A stretch of DNA of 51,400 nt from Lysobacterales bacterium (GTDB taxonomy: Bacteria; Pseudomonadota; Gammaproteobacteria; Xanthomonadales; Xanthomonadaceae). The stretch is from the NCBI GenBank assembly GCA_015655355.1, contig JAATFG010000069.1, positions 1-51,400 of the forward strand. Reading direction: 5' to 3'. Below, piece by piece: positions 1-9,539 of the stretch (positions are counted from its first letter, which is position 1; each line of letters starts with the position of its first letter). The notes beneath the pieces were generated by a model. It had not been told where the DNA came from, did no database searches, and was given only the letters and a program-made list of their open reading frames with translations. A program made the position numbers and the translations under genes.

Positions 1-1165
1 AGATCACGTAGGCGTTCGCCGCGATCAGCGCGAGCATGCCCATGTGCGGCGAGAGTTGCAGCTTGCCGTCGACGAGGCTGCCGCTGGCGAAGGCGATCGC
101 GACCAGGCCAAGCGTGATCGCCATGCCCAGCGAACCGATCCACAGGATCGGCTTGCGCCCGATCCGGTCGATCATCGCGATCGTCAGCAGGCACGCGCCG
201 ATGCTCAGCGCGCCGGAAATCACGTTGATCAGCAGCGAATCGCTTTCGGAAAAACCGACCGCCTGCCACAGCACCGCGCCGTAGTAGAACACCACGTTGA
301 TGCCGACCAGTTGCTGGAACATCGCCAGGCCGATGCCGATCCACACGATCGGGCGCACCCGGCGCGAGGCATCGAGCAGGTCGGACAGGCGCGGCTGGTG
401 TTCGCCGGCCAGCGAGGTTTCGATGTCGGCAAGCTTGGCCGCGCCGGTGTCGGCGCCGTAGAGTTTTTCCAGCACCGTGCGCGCGCGTGCGCGCTTGCCG
501 CGCGCGACCAGGAAGCGCGGGCTTTCCGGGATCAGCAGCAGCGACAGGCCGAACACCGCCGCCGGCACCAGCATCATCCAGAACATCCAGCGCCACGCCG
601 CGTAGCCGCCCCACAGCGGCGACAGCGACGAGCTGGCGACTTTCGCCAGCAGGTAATTGCTCAGGAACGAGGCGAACAGGCCGGCGATGATCGCGATCTG
701 TTGCAAGGTCGCCAGGCGCCCGCGGTAGTGCGCCGGCGCGACTTCGGCGATGTACGCCGGCGACATCACGCTGGCTGCGCCGACGGCGAGGCCGCCGATC
801 ACGCGGAACAGGATGAACTCCGGCGAGGAATGCGAAGCCCCCGCGCCGAACGCGGAAACGAGGAAGAATGCGGCCGCCCACAATTGCATCGTGCGCCGGC
901 CGTAGCGGTCGGCGAGGGTGCCGGCGAACCACGCGCCGACCGCGCAACCGAGCAGGATCGAAGCGACGTTGAAGCCGGTGACGGCCGCGTCGGAACTGAA
1001 GGCGTGTTTCAGGCCTTCGACGGTGCCGTTGATCACGCCGCTGTCGAAGCCGAACAGGAAGCCGCCGATGGTGGCGACGCAGCTGATCAGGATGATGAAG
1101 CCGGTGTTCTCGGCGTGGCCGGCGATGCCGCTGGCCGTGTTCTTGTCGTTGGTGATGCCGTGCAT
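1..1165 (-). CDS. xylE: D-xylose:H+ symporter, MFS sugar porter (3' end cut by window edge)
   Basis: Inner-membrane importer of the sugar-porter MFS family, expected to bring D-xylose into the cell with protons. About 388 codons are visible; the C-terminus lies beyond position 1. The first membrane segment carries GGFLFGFDSGVING, typical of sugar porters. A DRYGRR loop motif, PESPRFLVARGK after TM6 and DRIGRKP in the second half follow, in family order. The start at 1165 has GGGAGAGGAC just upstream. It is the third gene of a leftward xylB-xylA-xylE operon, 78 bp after xylA, with a hairpin in that gap. Xylose is inferred from the neighbours; the family also carries galactose, arabinose and glucose. 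Confidence 0.88.
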   Translation of the reverse strand, partial: MHGITNDKNTASGIAGHAENTGFIILISCVATIGGFLFGFDSGVINGTVEGLKHAFSSDAAVTGFNVASILLGCAVGAWFAGTLADRYGRRTMQLWAAAFFLVSAFGAGASHSSPEFILFRVIGGLAVGAASVMSPAYIAEVAPAHYRGRLATLQQIAIIAGLFASFLSNYLLAKVASSSLSPLWGGYAAWRWMFWMMLVPAAVFGLSLLLIPESPRFLVARGKRARARTVLEKLYGADTGAAKLADIETSLAGEHQPRLSDLLDASRRVRPIVWIGIGLAMFQQLVGINVVFYYGAVLWQAVGFSESDSLLINVISGALSIGACLLTIAMIDRIGRKPILWIGSLGMAITLGLVAIAFASGSLVDGKLQLSPHMGMLALIAANAYVI

Positions 1166-1194
1166 GAAGTCCTCTCCCCAGCGTGTTCTTGCAA

Positions 1195-1226
1195 CGCGGT
1201 ACCGTGGACTTTGCCACGGCACCGCG
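1195..1226. repeat. Strong hairpin in the xylA-xylE gap
   Basis: A 13-bp inverted repeat with one internal mismatch: arms CGCGGTACCGTGG (1195-1207) and CCACGGCACCGCG (1214-1226), six-base loop. The T6 run (1227-1232) follows only on the + strand, which is antisense to the xyl operon. In the xyl mRNA the hairpin is preceded by A6 and has no downstream U-run, so a role in mRNA stability or differential xylA/xylE expression is more likely than termination. Confidence 0.6.
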
Positions 1227-1243
1227 TTTTTTGCGGCATGACT

Positions 1244-2581
1244 TTAGGCGCGGACGAGGTACTGGTTGATCAGGTTCTCGTAGCGTTCCTGCTTGCCCGA
1301 GGCCTGCCGCGGTTCGCCGATCGATGTGGCCATCGCGGTCAGGTCGGTCAGCGACAGCTTGCCGTCCTCGAAGTCCTTGCCGGCGCCGGTGTCGAAGCTG
1401 GCGTAGCGCTGCTTGCGCCACCGTTCCCACGGCGAATCGTTGAGCAGCGCATGGGCGACTTCGAGGCCGTGCGCGAACGCGTCCATGCCGCCGATGTGGG
1501 CGATGAACAGGTCTTCCATGTCGGTCGATTCGCGGCGCGGCTTGGCGTCGAAGTTGAGGCCGCCGGCGAGCCCGCCCTGGCGCAGCACGACCAGCATGGC
1601 GCCGATGGTGTCGTACAGGTCGGTCGGGAACTGGTCGGTGTCCCAGCCGTTTTGCGCGTTGCCGCGGTTGGCGTCGATGCTGCCGAGCAGGCCGTGGTCG
1701 GCGGCGACCTGCAGGTCGTGCTCGAAGGTGTGGCCGGCGAGGGTGGCGTGGTTGGCTTCGATGTTGAGCTTGAAGTCCTTTTCCAGGCCGTGCTTGAGCA
1801 GGAAGCCGGCGACGGTGGCGCTGTCGAAGTCGTACTGGTGCTTCATCGGCTCCATCGGCTTGGGTTCGATGAAGAAGTAGCCCTTCAGGCCGATGCTGCG
1901 GCCGTAGTCGCGCGCGGCGGCGAGGAAGCGGGCGAAGTGTTCGACCTCGCGCTTCATGTCGGTGTTGTGCAGGGTCGCGTAGCCTTCGCGGCCGCCCCAG
2001 AACACGTAGTGTTCGCCGCCGAGCTCGACGGTGGCGTCGAGCACGTTCCTGACCTGCACCGCGGCGCGGGCGACGACGGCGAAGTCCGGGTTGGTCGAAG
2101 CGCCGTTCATGTAGCGCGGGTGCGAGAACAGGTTGGCGGTGCCCCACAGCAGCTTGATGCCGGTGGCGGCCTGGCGTTCTTTCGCCAGCGCGACGATGTG
2201 CTTGAGGTTCTTCTCGTATTCGTCGATGTCGTCGCTGTCCGGGGCGATGTCGACGTCGTGGAAGCACCAGTACGGGGTGCCGAGCTTGCTGATGAATTCG
2301 AACGCGGCATCGACCTTGTGCTCGGCCGCCTGCAGCGGCGAGGCGCCGTCCCACGGGAACCTGCGCGTGCCCGGGCCGAACGGGTCATGGCCGGCGTTGT
2401 TGAAGGTGTGCCAGTAGCAGGTGGCGAAGCGCAGGTGCTCGGCCATGGTCTTGCCGCCGATGACCTTGTTGGCGTCGTAGTGCTTGAACGCCAGCGGGTT
2501 GTCCGAGCCGACGCCCTCGAACTTGATCTGGCCGATGCCCGGGAAGTATTCCTTGGCGCCGATGAATTGCTTGATGCTCAT
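1244..2581 (-). CDS. xylA: Xylose isomerase
   Basis: Cytoplasmic enzyme converting D-xylose to D-xylulose, first step of the isomerase pathway. 445 residues, the usual length of class II xylose isomerases. FHDVDIAP carries the catalytic His/Asp pair; [18 protein letters not shown] and GSIDANRG, which hold metal-binding Glu/His/Asp residues, follow in family order. The start at 2581 (MSIKQFIG) has AGGA about 7 nt upstream. It sits 45 bp after xylB in the same leftward operon and is probably controlled by the xyl-box upstream of xylB. Confidence 0.97.
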   Translation of the reverse strand: MSIKQFIGAKEYFPGIGQIKFEGVGSDNPLAFKHYDANKVIGGKTMAEHLRFATCYWHTFNNAGHDPFGPGTRRFPWDGASPLQAAEHKVDAAFEFISKLGTPYWCFHDVDIAPDSDDIDEYEKNLKHIVALAKERQAATGIKLLWGTANLFSHPRYMNGASTNPDFAVVARAAVQVRNVLDATVELGGEHYVFWGGREGYATLHNTDMKREVEHFARFLAAARDYGRSIGLKGYFFIEPKPMEPMKHQYDFDSATVAGFLLKHGLEKDFKLNIEANHATLAGHTFEHDLQVAADHGLLGSIDANRGNAQNGWDTDQFPTDLYDTIGAMLVVLRQGGLAGGLNFDAKPRRESTDMEDLFIAHIGGMDAFAHGLEVAHALLNDSPWERWRKQRYASFDTGAGKDFEDGKLSLTDLTAMATSIGEPRQASGKQERYENLINQYLVRA

Positions 2582-2626
2582 GTGCGAATCCTGTGGTTGA
2601 CGTGTGTGAGGGTGGAGGGGGATGGA

Positions 2627-4138
2627 TCAGCCGCGCGCTGGCGGATGCTCCGCGTAAAGTCGTTTCGCATCGTCCAGATGGCGCAGGAATTTGCGGTACG
2701 GCGATTGGTAGGCCGCTACCGATCGTGCCTCCGGCGTGGCCGCCAGGGCGGGATCGAGCTGCACGTGTTCGCGCGCGATCGCGCCCAGGTCCGCGCTGGC
2801 GCCGCTGGCCTTTTCCAGCGCCCACAGGGCCTGCAGCGCGGCGCCGAGGGCGGCGCCTTCGGCCTGCTGCGGCACTTCCACCGGCAGGCCGAACACGTCG
2901 GCGACCATCTGCCGCCATGTCGCGCTGTTGCCGCCGCCGCCGGTCAGGCGGATCGCGTCGAAGCGCATGCCCGCCGCGCACAGCAGGTCGTAGCCGTAGC
3001 GGATCGCGTAGGTCGCGCCTTCCATCGCCGCGCGATAGGCGTTGGCGCGGTTGAAGTTGTCCAGGTCGATGCCGTGCCAGCTGGCGCGCGCATGTGGCAG
3101 GTCCGGGGTGCGTTCGCCGTTGTAGAACGGCAGCATCGTCAGACCGCCGGCGCCGGGCGCGGTGCCGGCGAGGATCGCATCGCCATCCTTCGCGCTGAAG
3201 CCGAAGGTGCGCGCGACGGTTTCGGTGGCGACGGTGCAGTTCATCGTGCAGATCAGCGGCAGCCAGCCGCCGGTGGACGAGCAGAACGCGGCCCAGCCGC
3301 CGGCGTCGTCGACCACCGGTACGTCCGAATACGCGAACAGCGTGCCGGAGGTGCCGAGGCTCAGGCTCAGCATGCCGGGGGCGACGTTGCCGGTGCCGAC
3401 CGCGGCCATCATGTTGTCGCCGCCACCGGCGGAGATGCGCACGTTGCGCGGCAGGCCGAGTTCCTCGGCGGTGGTCGCGGCGATCGGGAAACTCGCGTCG
3501 GCGGCGACCAGCGGCGGCAGCCACGCGGCGATGTCGTGCTGCGCGTCGGTGGCCGCGAGCATTTCCCGCGACCACTGGCGCGTGCGCACGTCGAGCCAGC
3601 CGGTGCCGGAGGCGTCGCCGTGTTCCATCCACTTCTCGCCGCTGAGCCAGAAGTTCACGTAGTCGTGCGGCAGCATGATGCTGGCCAGGCGCGCATACGC
3701 TTCGGGGCGGTGCTTGCGCGTCCATGGCAGCTTGGACGCGGTGTAGCCGGCCAGGATCGGATTGCCGGCGAGCCGGATCGCCCGCGCCGCGCCGCCGACC
3801 GCGTCCATGATTTCGTCGCATTCGGCCTGGGTGCTGGTGTCGTTCCAGAGTTTCGCCGGCGCCAGCGCCTTGCCGGCGGCGTCCAGCGGCACGAAGCCGT
3901 GCTGCTGGCCGGACACGCCGATCGCCGCGACGCGCGCGCGCAGCGCCGGGTCGAGCCTGGCGAAGCAGGCGCGGATCGCGTCGATCCACCATTCGGGACG
4001 CTGCTCGCGGCCGCCGTCATCGTGGGCGATCAGCTCCAGTGCGTGGCCGTGCGTGGCCAGCACGCGACGGCTGGAAGGATCATAGGCGACGAGCTTCACG
4101 CTCTGGGTGCCGACATCAAGACCAACGACAAGACTCAT
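2627..4138 (-). CDS. xylB: Xylulokinase
   Basis: FGGY-family sugar kinase, phosphorylating D-xylulose to xylulose 5-phosphate for the pentose phosphate pathway. 503 residues, normal for XylB. The N-terminal ATPase motif is GLDVGTQSVKLVAYD; a glycine-rich TGGGGNSATW segment near residue 405 belongs to the C-terminal FGGY domain. The start at 4138 is chosen because homology begins at once (MSLVVGLDVG); a start 75 bp further upstream would add a non-homologous tail and run across the operator. First gene of the leftward operon, with a xyl-box ending 25 bp upstream of its start. Confidence 0.95.
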   Translation of the reverse strand: MSLVVGLDVGTQSVKLVAYDPSSRRVLATHGHALELIAHDDGGREQRPEWWIDAIRACFARLDPALRARVAAIGVSGQQHGFVPLDAAGKALAPAKLWNDTSTQAECDEIMDAVGGAARAIRLAGNPILAGYTASKLPWTRKHRPEAYARLASIMLPHDYVNFWLSGEKWMEHGDASGTGWLDVRTRQWSREMLAATDAQHDIAAWLPPLVAADASFPIAATTAEELGLPRNVRISAGGGDNMMAAVGTGNVAPGMLSLSLGTSGTLFAYSDVPVVDDAGGWAAFCSSTGGWLPLICTMNCTVATETVARTFGFSAKDGDAILAGTAPGAGGLTMLPFYNGERTPDLPHARASWHGIDLDNFNRANAYRAAMEGATYAIRYGYDLLCAAGMRFDAIRLTGGGGNSATWRQMVADVFGLPVEVPQQAEGAALGAALQALWALEKASGASADLGAIAREHVQLDPALAATPEARSVAAYQSPYRKFLRHLDDAKRLYAEHPPARG

Positions 4139-4162
4139 TTGGGGCGTTTCCGAAGACTGCAG

Positions 4163-4176
4163 TGTTAGCGCTATCA
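4163..4176 (-). promoter_or_regulatory. xyl-box operator upstream of xylB
   Basis: On the minus strand this reads TGATAGCGCTAACA, built on the palindrome AGCGCT. It differs at one position from the xyl-box TGGTAGCGCTAACA described for the XylR (LacI-family) xylan/xylose regulon of Xanthomonas, as I recall that consensus. Its position just upstream of xylB fits repression relieved by xylose. No xylR gene is in the window. Confidence 0.8.
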
Positions 4177-4394
4177 AAAATGGTGCAGGAAATGCGCCGG
4201 ACTGACAAGGCATGGCGGTGTACAGGCGGCGCAGGTGGGTGATTTACCGGTTGCGCGGCAGGAAGTCACGCCGCGTTGCAAAACGACCCCGTTGGTCGGA
4301 TGCCGACCAAAGTCGGATGCGCATTGGTGCGTGTTGCAATCTCGTGCGCGTTTAAGATGCGCCCGCGGCACAGACCGTTTCGCAGACTGAAATT

Positions 4395-4408
4395 AGATAG
4401 CGCTAACA
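4395..4408 (+). promoter_or_regulatory. xyl-box operator upstream of the TonB-dependent receptor gene
   Basis: AGATAGCGCTAACA, identical over GATAGCGCTAACA to the box before xylB, but in the divergent orientation. It ends 20 bp before the receptor start, so a repressor bound here would block transcription or early elongation. The pair ties the receptor to the xylose genes. Confidence 0.8.
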
Positions 4409-4428
4409 ACGAGAGAGGGGGTTCCACC

Positions 4429-7400
4429 ATGAGCGACAAGATTCATGCGCGGCCGCAACGGCTGCGCCGCGCCGATTCGTCGAAGCCGGCGGCCACGCGT
4501 CTGGCCAGCGCCATCGCATTGGGCCTGGCCCTGACGTGCGCGCAGGCAACGCTGCATGCGCAGGAGGTTACGGGTCAGGCCCAGCCGGCGCAAGCGGCGA
4601 CCAGCCAGGCGGCGGGCGCCGATGCGCAGTCGGGCGAACAGGGCCAGAGAGCCAACAACCAGGAGGCGCAGAACCTCGGCACCGTCACGGTCACCGGCAT
4701 GCGCGCGAGCCTGGAGTCGGCGCAATCGCTGAAGCAGAATGCTTCGCAGATCGTCGATTCGGTCACTGCCACCGACATCAACGCGCTGCCCGACCGCAGC
4801 GTCACCGAAACCCTGCAGCGCATCAGCGGCGTGACCGTCGACCACTTCCTCGCCGACGACGATCCGGACCATCCGTCCGCCGAAGGCAGCGGCGTGTTGA
4901 TCCGCGGCCTGACCTACGTGGCCAGCGAATTGAACGGCCGCGACAGCTTCTCCGCGAACAATGGCCGCGCGCTCGGCTTCGAAGACGTGCCGGCCGAGTT
5001 GATGGCCGGCGTCGACGTGTACAAGAACCCGTCGGCGGAACTGATCGAAGGCGGCATCGGCGGCACGGTCAACCTGCGCACGCGCATGCCGTTCGATTCG
5101 CAAGGCCAAACCACCGCGGCGTCGATCGGCTGGAACGAAGGCGACATGGCCAAGAAGGGCAAGCCCGAAGCCTCGGTGCTGTGGAGCGATCGCTGGCACA
5201 GCGACAGCGCCGGCGACTTCGGCTTCCTGTTCGACGCAGCCTATTCGGAACTGGCCACGCGCGACGACGGCATCCAGACCAACCCGTACTTGCTTGAACC
5301 CAGCGACAATCTTGGCGCTGGCCCGTACGAACCGACGTCCCTCGCCGGCCAGAACGGCACGGTCGCCATCACGGGCGGCATCAACTGGCAGGAAATGGAC
5401 ATGCAGCGCAAGCGCCTGGGCTTGTACGGCGCATTCCAGTGGCGTCCGACCGACGATCTCGAAATCTACTCGACCGTGTTCCGCTCCACCTACAGCCTGC
5501 AGTGGAACGAGCACGAGGTGCAGAACAACGAAGGCCAGTATTACGACATGGCGTCGGTGCCGGGCACCGACTTCACCTACGACGACAACGGCGTCTACCA
5601 AGATGGCGACATGGCGGCCTACTCTTGGCAGGGCGGTCCTCCTGGGGCCGCACCGACGCTCAACCACGGCGATTACTCGGATGGCACGCCGCTCCATGGC
5701 GCCAACTACTACGCCGACAACCGCATGAACACGCAGTACACGACCACCACCGACTGGTCGAGCGGTTTCAAGTTCAACCTCAGCGATCACTGGAAAATGA
5801 GCGGTGACTTCCAGTTCGTGAAGTCGACCAGCAACACGCTCGATTTCTCGGTCTACAACCAGTTCTACATGCCGCCGGGCGACGTCAACCTGTCCGGCAG
5901 CGTGCCGAGCATGACCCTGGGCAATCCGGCCTACCAATACACGCCGGACAAGGGCAGCGTCATCACCACCAATCCGAACAGCCTGGCCGATCCGTCGAAC
6001 TACTACCTCGGCGCGGCGATGGACCACCTGGAATACGACTACGGCATCGAGCGCGCGCTGCGCCTGGATTGGGAATACAGCTTCGACGGCGGCTGGTTGC
6101 AGACCTTCAAGTTCGGCGTGCGCGGCACCGACCGCGATGCGCACAGCAACAACTTCAGCAGCAACTACAACTGGGGTCCGATCAGCCAGGTGTGGTCAGG
6201 TGGCTACACCGGCCCGAGCAGTCTCGACTGGCTGCCGAACATCCCGTCGTCGATGTACGAGCAGTACAACATGTCGAACTTCTACCGCGGCGCGAACCTG
6301 CCGAGCACGTTGTACTTCGCCAGCAACGCACTGGTAAAGAATTACTACAAGGCGATCCAGCAGTTGTACGCGCTGGAACTGCCCGGCGGCGGCGGCTGGT
6401 GCGCGCAAGGCACGCCGGCCGGCGTGTGCGACAGCCCGGCCACGAGCGTGGGCATGTACAGCAACAACATGGACGAAAAGACCGAAGCGGCCTACGCCAC
6501 GCTGTATTTCGGCAGCCCGGACGACAGCTTCGATGGCAACGTCGGCGTGCGCCTGATCCATACCCAGGACGAGGCCAACGGTTCGATCACCTATCCGACG
6601 GCTGCGGCCATCACCGGCGATTCCAGCACGATTTCGGACGCGCAGATGGCGCTGTTCACCGGCGCGGTGGTGCCGACCAGCGGCAAGAGCGATTACAACG
6701 ACGTGTTGCCGAGCTTGAACCTGCGCTACAAGTTCACCAATACGTTGCAGTGGCGCTTCGCCGCGTCCAAGGCGATGACCCGCCCGAACATTTCCCAGCT
6801 CAATTCGTACACGATCATCGGCACGGCGTGGAGCGAGGCGGGCGGGCAGGAGGCGAGCTTCGCCGGCTTCACCGCCGTCACCGGCGGCAATGCAAACCTG
6901 AAGCCGATGACCGCCAGCCAGTTCGACACCGCGCTGGAATGGTATTTCTCCAAGAGCGGCGAGCTGTACACCACGCTGTTCTACAAGGACATCCACGACT
7001 ACATCAATACGGAAACCAGCAATGAAGTGATCGATGGCCAGAACGTCGCCGTGACCGGCCCGGTCAACGCCGGCAATGGCACGGTCAAGGGCTTCGAGGT
7101 TGGCTACTCGCAGTTCTTCGATTTCCTGCCGGGCGCGTGGAGCGGCTTGGGCGTGCAGGCCAACTACACCTTCCTGCAAAGTACCAAGGTCGCCGGCACT
7201 ACCTCCCAGGATCCGAACCATCCCAACGGTTCGGCCACTGCGGACGACACCGTCACCAACCCGCCGCTGCCGATGGCCGGCCTGTCGCCGCACAACTACA
7301 ACCTGACCGCGATGTACGAACACAGCAATTGGTCGGCGCGTCTGGCGTGGTCGTGGCGCAGCCGCTACCTGATCACCAGCGAAGATTCCGGCGACACCTA

Positions 7401-7629
7401 CTTGCCGATGTGGAGCGCGGCGTCCGGCCAGTTGGACGGCTCGGTGTTCTACCACGTCAACAAGAGCGTGCAGGTCGGCTTGCAGGCCAACAACATCACC
7501 AACACCACCACCAAGGTGTTGATGGGGCCGACGACCTACACCAACGGCACCATCGACTGGAACCTGTACACCCGCAGCATCTTCCTCAACGATCGCCGTT
7601 ACGAGATCGTGCTCCGCTCCACGTTCTGA
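4429..7629 (+). CDS. TonB-dependent receptor, probable xylose / xylo-oligosaccharide transporter
   Basis: Outer-membrane active transporter of 1,066 residues, typical of the large Xanthomonas/Caulobacter carbohydrate receptor subfamily. A signal peptide (about residues 1-45, ending LHAQ) is followed by a Q/A-rich stretch, a TonB-box-like LGTVTVTG, the plug domain (IVDSVTATDINALPDRSVTETLQ; GVDVYKNPSAE) and a long beta-barrel ending in the usual aromatic residue (RSTF). The start at 4429 follows GAGAGAGGGGG and begins the signal peptide; an earlier in-frame start would cross the operator. Divergent from xylBAE with its own xyl-box, so a xylose-containing substrate is inferred; it resembles the XytA/XytB role in Xanthomonas. 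Confidence 0.9.
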   Translation: MSDKIHARPQRLRRADSSKPAATRLASAIALGLALTCAQATLHAQEVTGQAQPAQAATSQAAGADAQSGEQGQRANNQEAQNLGTVTVTGMRASLESAQSLKQNASQIVDSVTATDINALPDRSVTETLQRISGVTVDHFLADDDPDHPSAEGSGVLIRGLTYVASELNGRDSFSANNGRALGFEDVPAELMAGVDVYKNPSAELIEGGIGGTVNLRTRMPFDSQGQTTAASIGWNEGDMAKKGKPEASVLWSDRWHSDSAGDFGFLFDAAYSELATRDDGIQTNPYLLEPSDNLGAGPYEPTSLAGQNGTVAITGGINWQEMDMQRKRLGLYGAFQWRPTDDLEIYSTVFRSTYSLQWNEHEVQNNEGQYYDMASVPGTDFTYDDNGVYQDGDMAAYSWQGGPPGAAPTLNHGDYSDGTPLHGANYYADNRMNTQYTTTTDWSSGFKFNLSDHWKMSGDFQFVKSTSNTLDFSVYNQFYMPPGDVNLSGSVPSMTLGNPAYQYTPDKGSVITTNPNSLADPSNYYLGAAMDHLEYDYGIERALRLDWEYSFDGGWLQTFKFGVRGTDRDAHSNNFSSNYNWGPISQVWSGGYTGPSSLDWLPNIPSSMYEQYNMSNFYRGANLPSTLYFASNALVKNYYKAIQQLYALELPGGGGWCAQGTPAGVCDSPATSVGMYSNNMDEKTEAAYATLYFGSPDDSFDGNVGVRLIHTQDEANGSITYPTAAAITGDSSTISDAQMALFTGAVVPTSGKSDYNDVLPSLNLRYKFTNTLQWRFAASKAMTRPNISQLNSYTIIGTAWSEAGGQEASFAGFTAVTGGNANLKPMTASQFDTALEWYFSKSGELYTTLFYKDIHDYINTETSNEVIDGQNVAVTGPVNAGNGTVKGFEVGYSQFFDFLPGAWSGLGVQANYTFLQSTKVAGTTSQDPNHPNGSATADDTVTNPPLPMAGLSPHNYNLTAMYEHSNWSARLAWSWRSRYLITSEDSGDTYLPMWSAASGQLDGSVFYHVNKSVQVGLQANNITNTTTKVLMGPTTYTNGTIDWNLYTRSIFLNDRRYEIVLRSTF

Positions 7630-7652
7630 TCCGGATGGCGTGATGGAACGAG

Positions 7653-7692
7653 GGCCGTGGTCGCCGGCATTGCCGGTGGCCACGGCCTTTTT
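7653..7692 (+). terminator. Rho-independent terminator after the receptor gene
   Basis: GGCCGTGG (7653-7660) pairs with CCACGGCC (7680-7687), and inside it CCGGC (7664-7668) pairs with GCCGG (7672-7676), followed by T5 (7688-7692). It lies 23 bp after the receptor stop codon and isolates the receptor from the peptidase gene. Confidence 0.92.
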
Positions 7693-7781
7693 GGTTCGTG
7701 GGTTTCCTGGCGTGGCGTTGCCGGGATTTTCATTTGCGCCGCGTTACAGTGCGCGCACTTGCGAAATTGCGGAGATTGCCC

Positions 7782-9377
7782 ATGGCCGTCCAGACCCGTC
7801 GCGAATTTCCCCCCAGCCTGCGCGCCGCGCCGGCGGCGTCCGCGCAGCATCTCGGCAAAGTGCCGTCGCGCCAGCGCATCGAGATCAGCCTCTACCTCAA
7901 GCCGCGCAAGCGCCGCCCCGCCGGCTGGATCGCGTGCGGCAATGCGCGCCGCGATCTCAAGTCGAAGCGCAAGCTGCAGCACGCCGGCGACATCAAGCAG
8001 GTACGCGCCTTCGCCAGGGAACACCAGCTCGACATCGTCGCGGTCGAACCGGAGCGGCGGCGCATTCGCCTCGGCGGCTCCGCGGCGCGGATGCAGGCGG
8101 CCTTCGGCGTCGAACTGGCGCGCTATCGCGAGGGCGGAAAAACCTTCCACGCCTGTTGCGGGGCGCCGAGCCTGCCGCGGCACCTGCATGGCATCGTCGA
8201 ATCCGTGCTCGGGCTGGACGCGCGGCCCATCGCCCAGCCGCATTTCATCGTCCATCCGCACGCGGCCAGCGCTTCGCCGCATCTGCCCAATGCGGTGGCC
8301 GCGCTGTATGGTTTTCCGGCGTCCGCCACCGGCGCGGGGCAATGCATCGCGTTGATCGAACTTGGCGGCGGGTTCAACGCCAGCGACACCAGGACCGCGT
8401 TCAAGGCGATGGGACTGACGCCGCCGAAGATCGTCGCCGTGCCGGTCGATGGCGGCAGGAACAAGCCCAGGCCCGACGACGGCGCCAACGGCGAAGTCGC
8501 GCTGGACATCCAGGTCTGCGGCGGCGTGGCGCCGGGCGCGGCGATCGCGGTGTATTTCGCGGCGAACACCGATGCCGGCTTCGTCGATGCGATCAGCCAC
8601 GCGGTGCACGATGCGGCCAACAAGCCGAGCGTGGTGTCGATCAGTTGGGGCGCGGTCGAATCGGCGTGGACGCAACAGGCGCTGGACTCGATGAACGGAG
8701 CATTGCAGGACGCCGCTGCGCTCGGCGTGTCGGTCTTCGTCGCTTCCGGCGACAACCTCGCCACCGACGGCGTCGATGATGGCCACGCGCACGTCGACTT
8801 CCCGGCGTCGAGCCCGTGGGCGATCGGCTGCGGCGGCACCGTCATCGACGTGGCCAACGATGCGATCACCAGCGAGTCGGTCTGGAACGACGGCGTCAGC
8901 GGCGATGGCGGCGGCATCAGCGATGTGTTCGCCGTGCCGAACTTCCAGCGGGATACGAAGCTGCCACCGAGCGTGAACGATGGCAAGCAGCGCCGCGGCG
9001 TGCCGGACGTCGCCGGCAACGCTGCACCGGATTCGGGCTATCGCATCGTCGTCGCCGGCGAAAACCAGGTGATCGGCGGCACCAGCGCGGTGGCGCCGTT
9101 GTGGGCGGGCTTGGCGGCGCTGGTCAACGAACGGGCGGCCAAGCCGGTCGGTTTCTTCCTGTCGAAATTGTATGCGCACGGTACATGGCTGCGCGAAATC
9201 ACCCGCGGCGACAATAACCGCAACGGCGGCAAGATCGGCTATGCGGCGGGCGCGGGCTGGAACGCATGCACGGGCCTGGGCGTGCCGGACGGGCAAGCGC
9301 TGTTCGCCGGCCTGGGCGGTCGGTCGGCCAGGCCGGGGAAGTCACGCGCCGGCGCGCGGCGCACGCATGCGAAGTAG
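7782..9377 (+). CDS. Sedolisin-family serine peptidase (S53, pro-kumamolisin type)
   Basis: Serine-carboxyl peptidase of 531 residues. Residues about 1-150 form the pro-domain. The catalytic domain shows the E238/D242 pair (NGEVALDIQV), oxyanion D324 (ASGDN) and nucleophile S435 (GGTSAVAP). The C-terminal calcium loop is altered: the usual Asp-Ile and Gly-x-Gly-x-Asp ligands appear as E472-I473 and AGAGWN (N494). The start at 7782 has GGAG 7 nt upstream. Its N-terminus (MAVQTRREFPPSLRAAP) has no hydrophobic signal peptide, unlike most secreted sedolisins, so location is uncertain. Single-gene unit between a terminator and the convergent LysR gene. Substrates unknown; acid protease activity is the family expectation. 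Confidence 0.9.
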   Translation: MAVQTRREFPPSLRAAPAASAQHLGKVPSRQRIEISLYLKPRKRRPAGWIACGNARRDLKSKRKLQHAGDIKQVRAFAREHQLDIVAVEPERRRIRLGGSAARMQAAFGVELARYREGGKTFHACCGAPSLPRHLHGIVESVLGLDARPIAQPHFIVHPHAASASPHLPNAVAALYGFPASATGAGQCIALIELGGGFNASDTRTAFKAMGLTPPKIVAVPVDGGRNKPRPDDGANGEVALDIQVCGGVAPGAAIAVYFAANTDAGFVDAISHAVHDAANKPSVVSISWGAVESAWTQQALDSMNGALQDAAALGVSVFVASGDNLATDGVDDGHAHVDFPASSPWAIGCGGTVIDVANDAITSESVWNDGVSGDGGGISDVFAVPNFQRDTKLPPSVNDGKQRRGVPDVAGNAAPDSGYRIVVAGENQVIGGTSAVAPLWAGLAALVNERAAKPVGFFLSKLYAHGTWLREITRGDNNRNGGKIGYAAGAGWNACTGLGVPDGQALFAGLGGRSARPGKSRAGARRTHAK

Positions 9378-9539
9378 CGCCTGAAACCGCAGTCGCGCGC
9401 GGCGATACATGCGGAATCGGCATCCCGGTTTTGCAAGGTGCCGCACATGATCCTGATGGCCGACATCTATCACGGATTTGTGGGAGCCACTTGAGAGCCG
9501 TTGCATGCGCCGCCCGACCATCGATACCCGAAATAAGGG

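Noticed and set aside
1227-1232. T6 run as a terminator for the xylose operon
   Set aside because: The T-run follows the hairpin on the + strand only; the operon is transcribed leftward, so it is not a normal intrinsic terminator for these genes.
44-4168. Very long open frame on the + strand opposite xylE, xylA and xylB
   Set aside because: It is antisense to three well-supported genes and its translation is low-complexity Arg/Ala/Asp/Gly, as expected from codon bias in GC-rich DNA.
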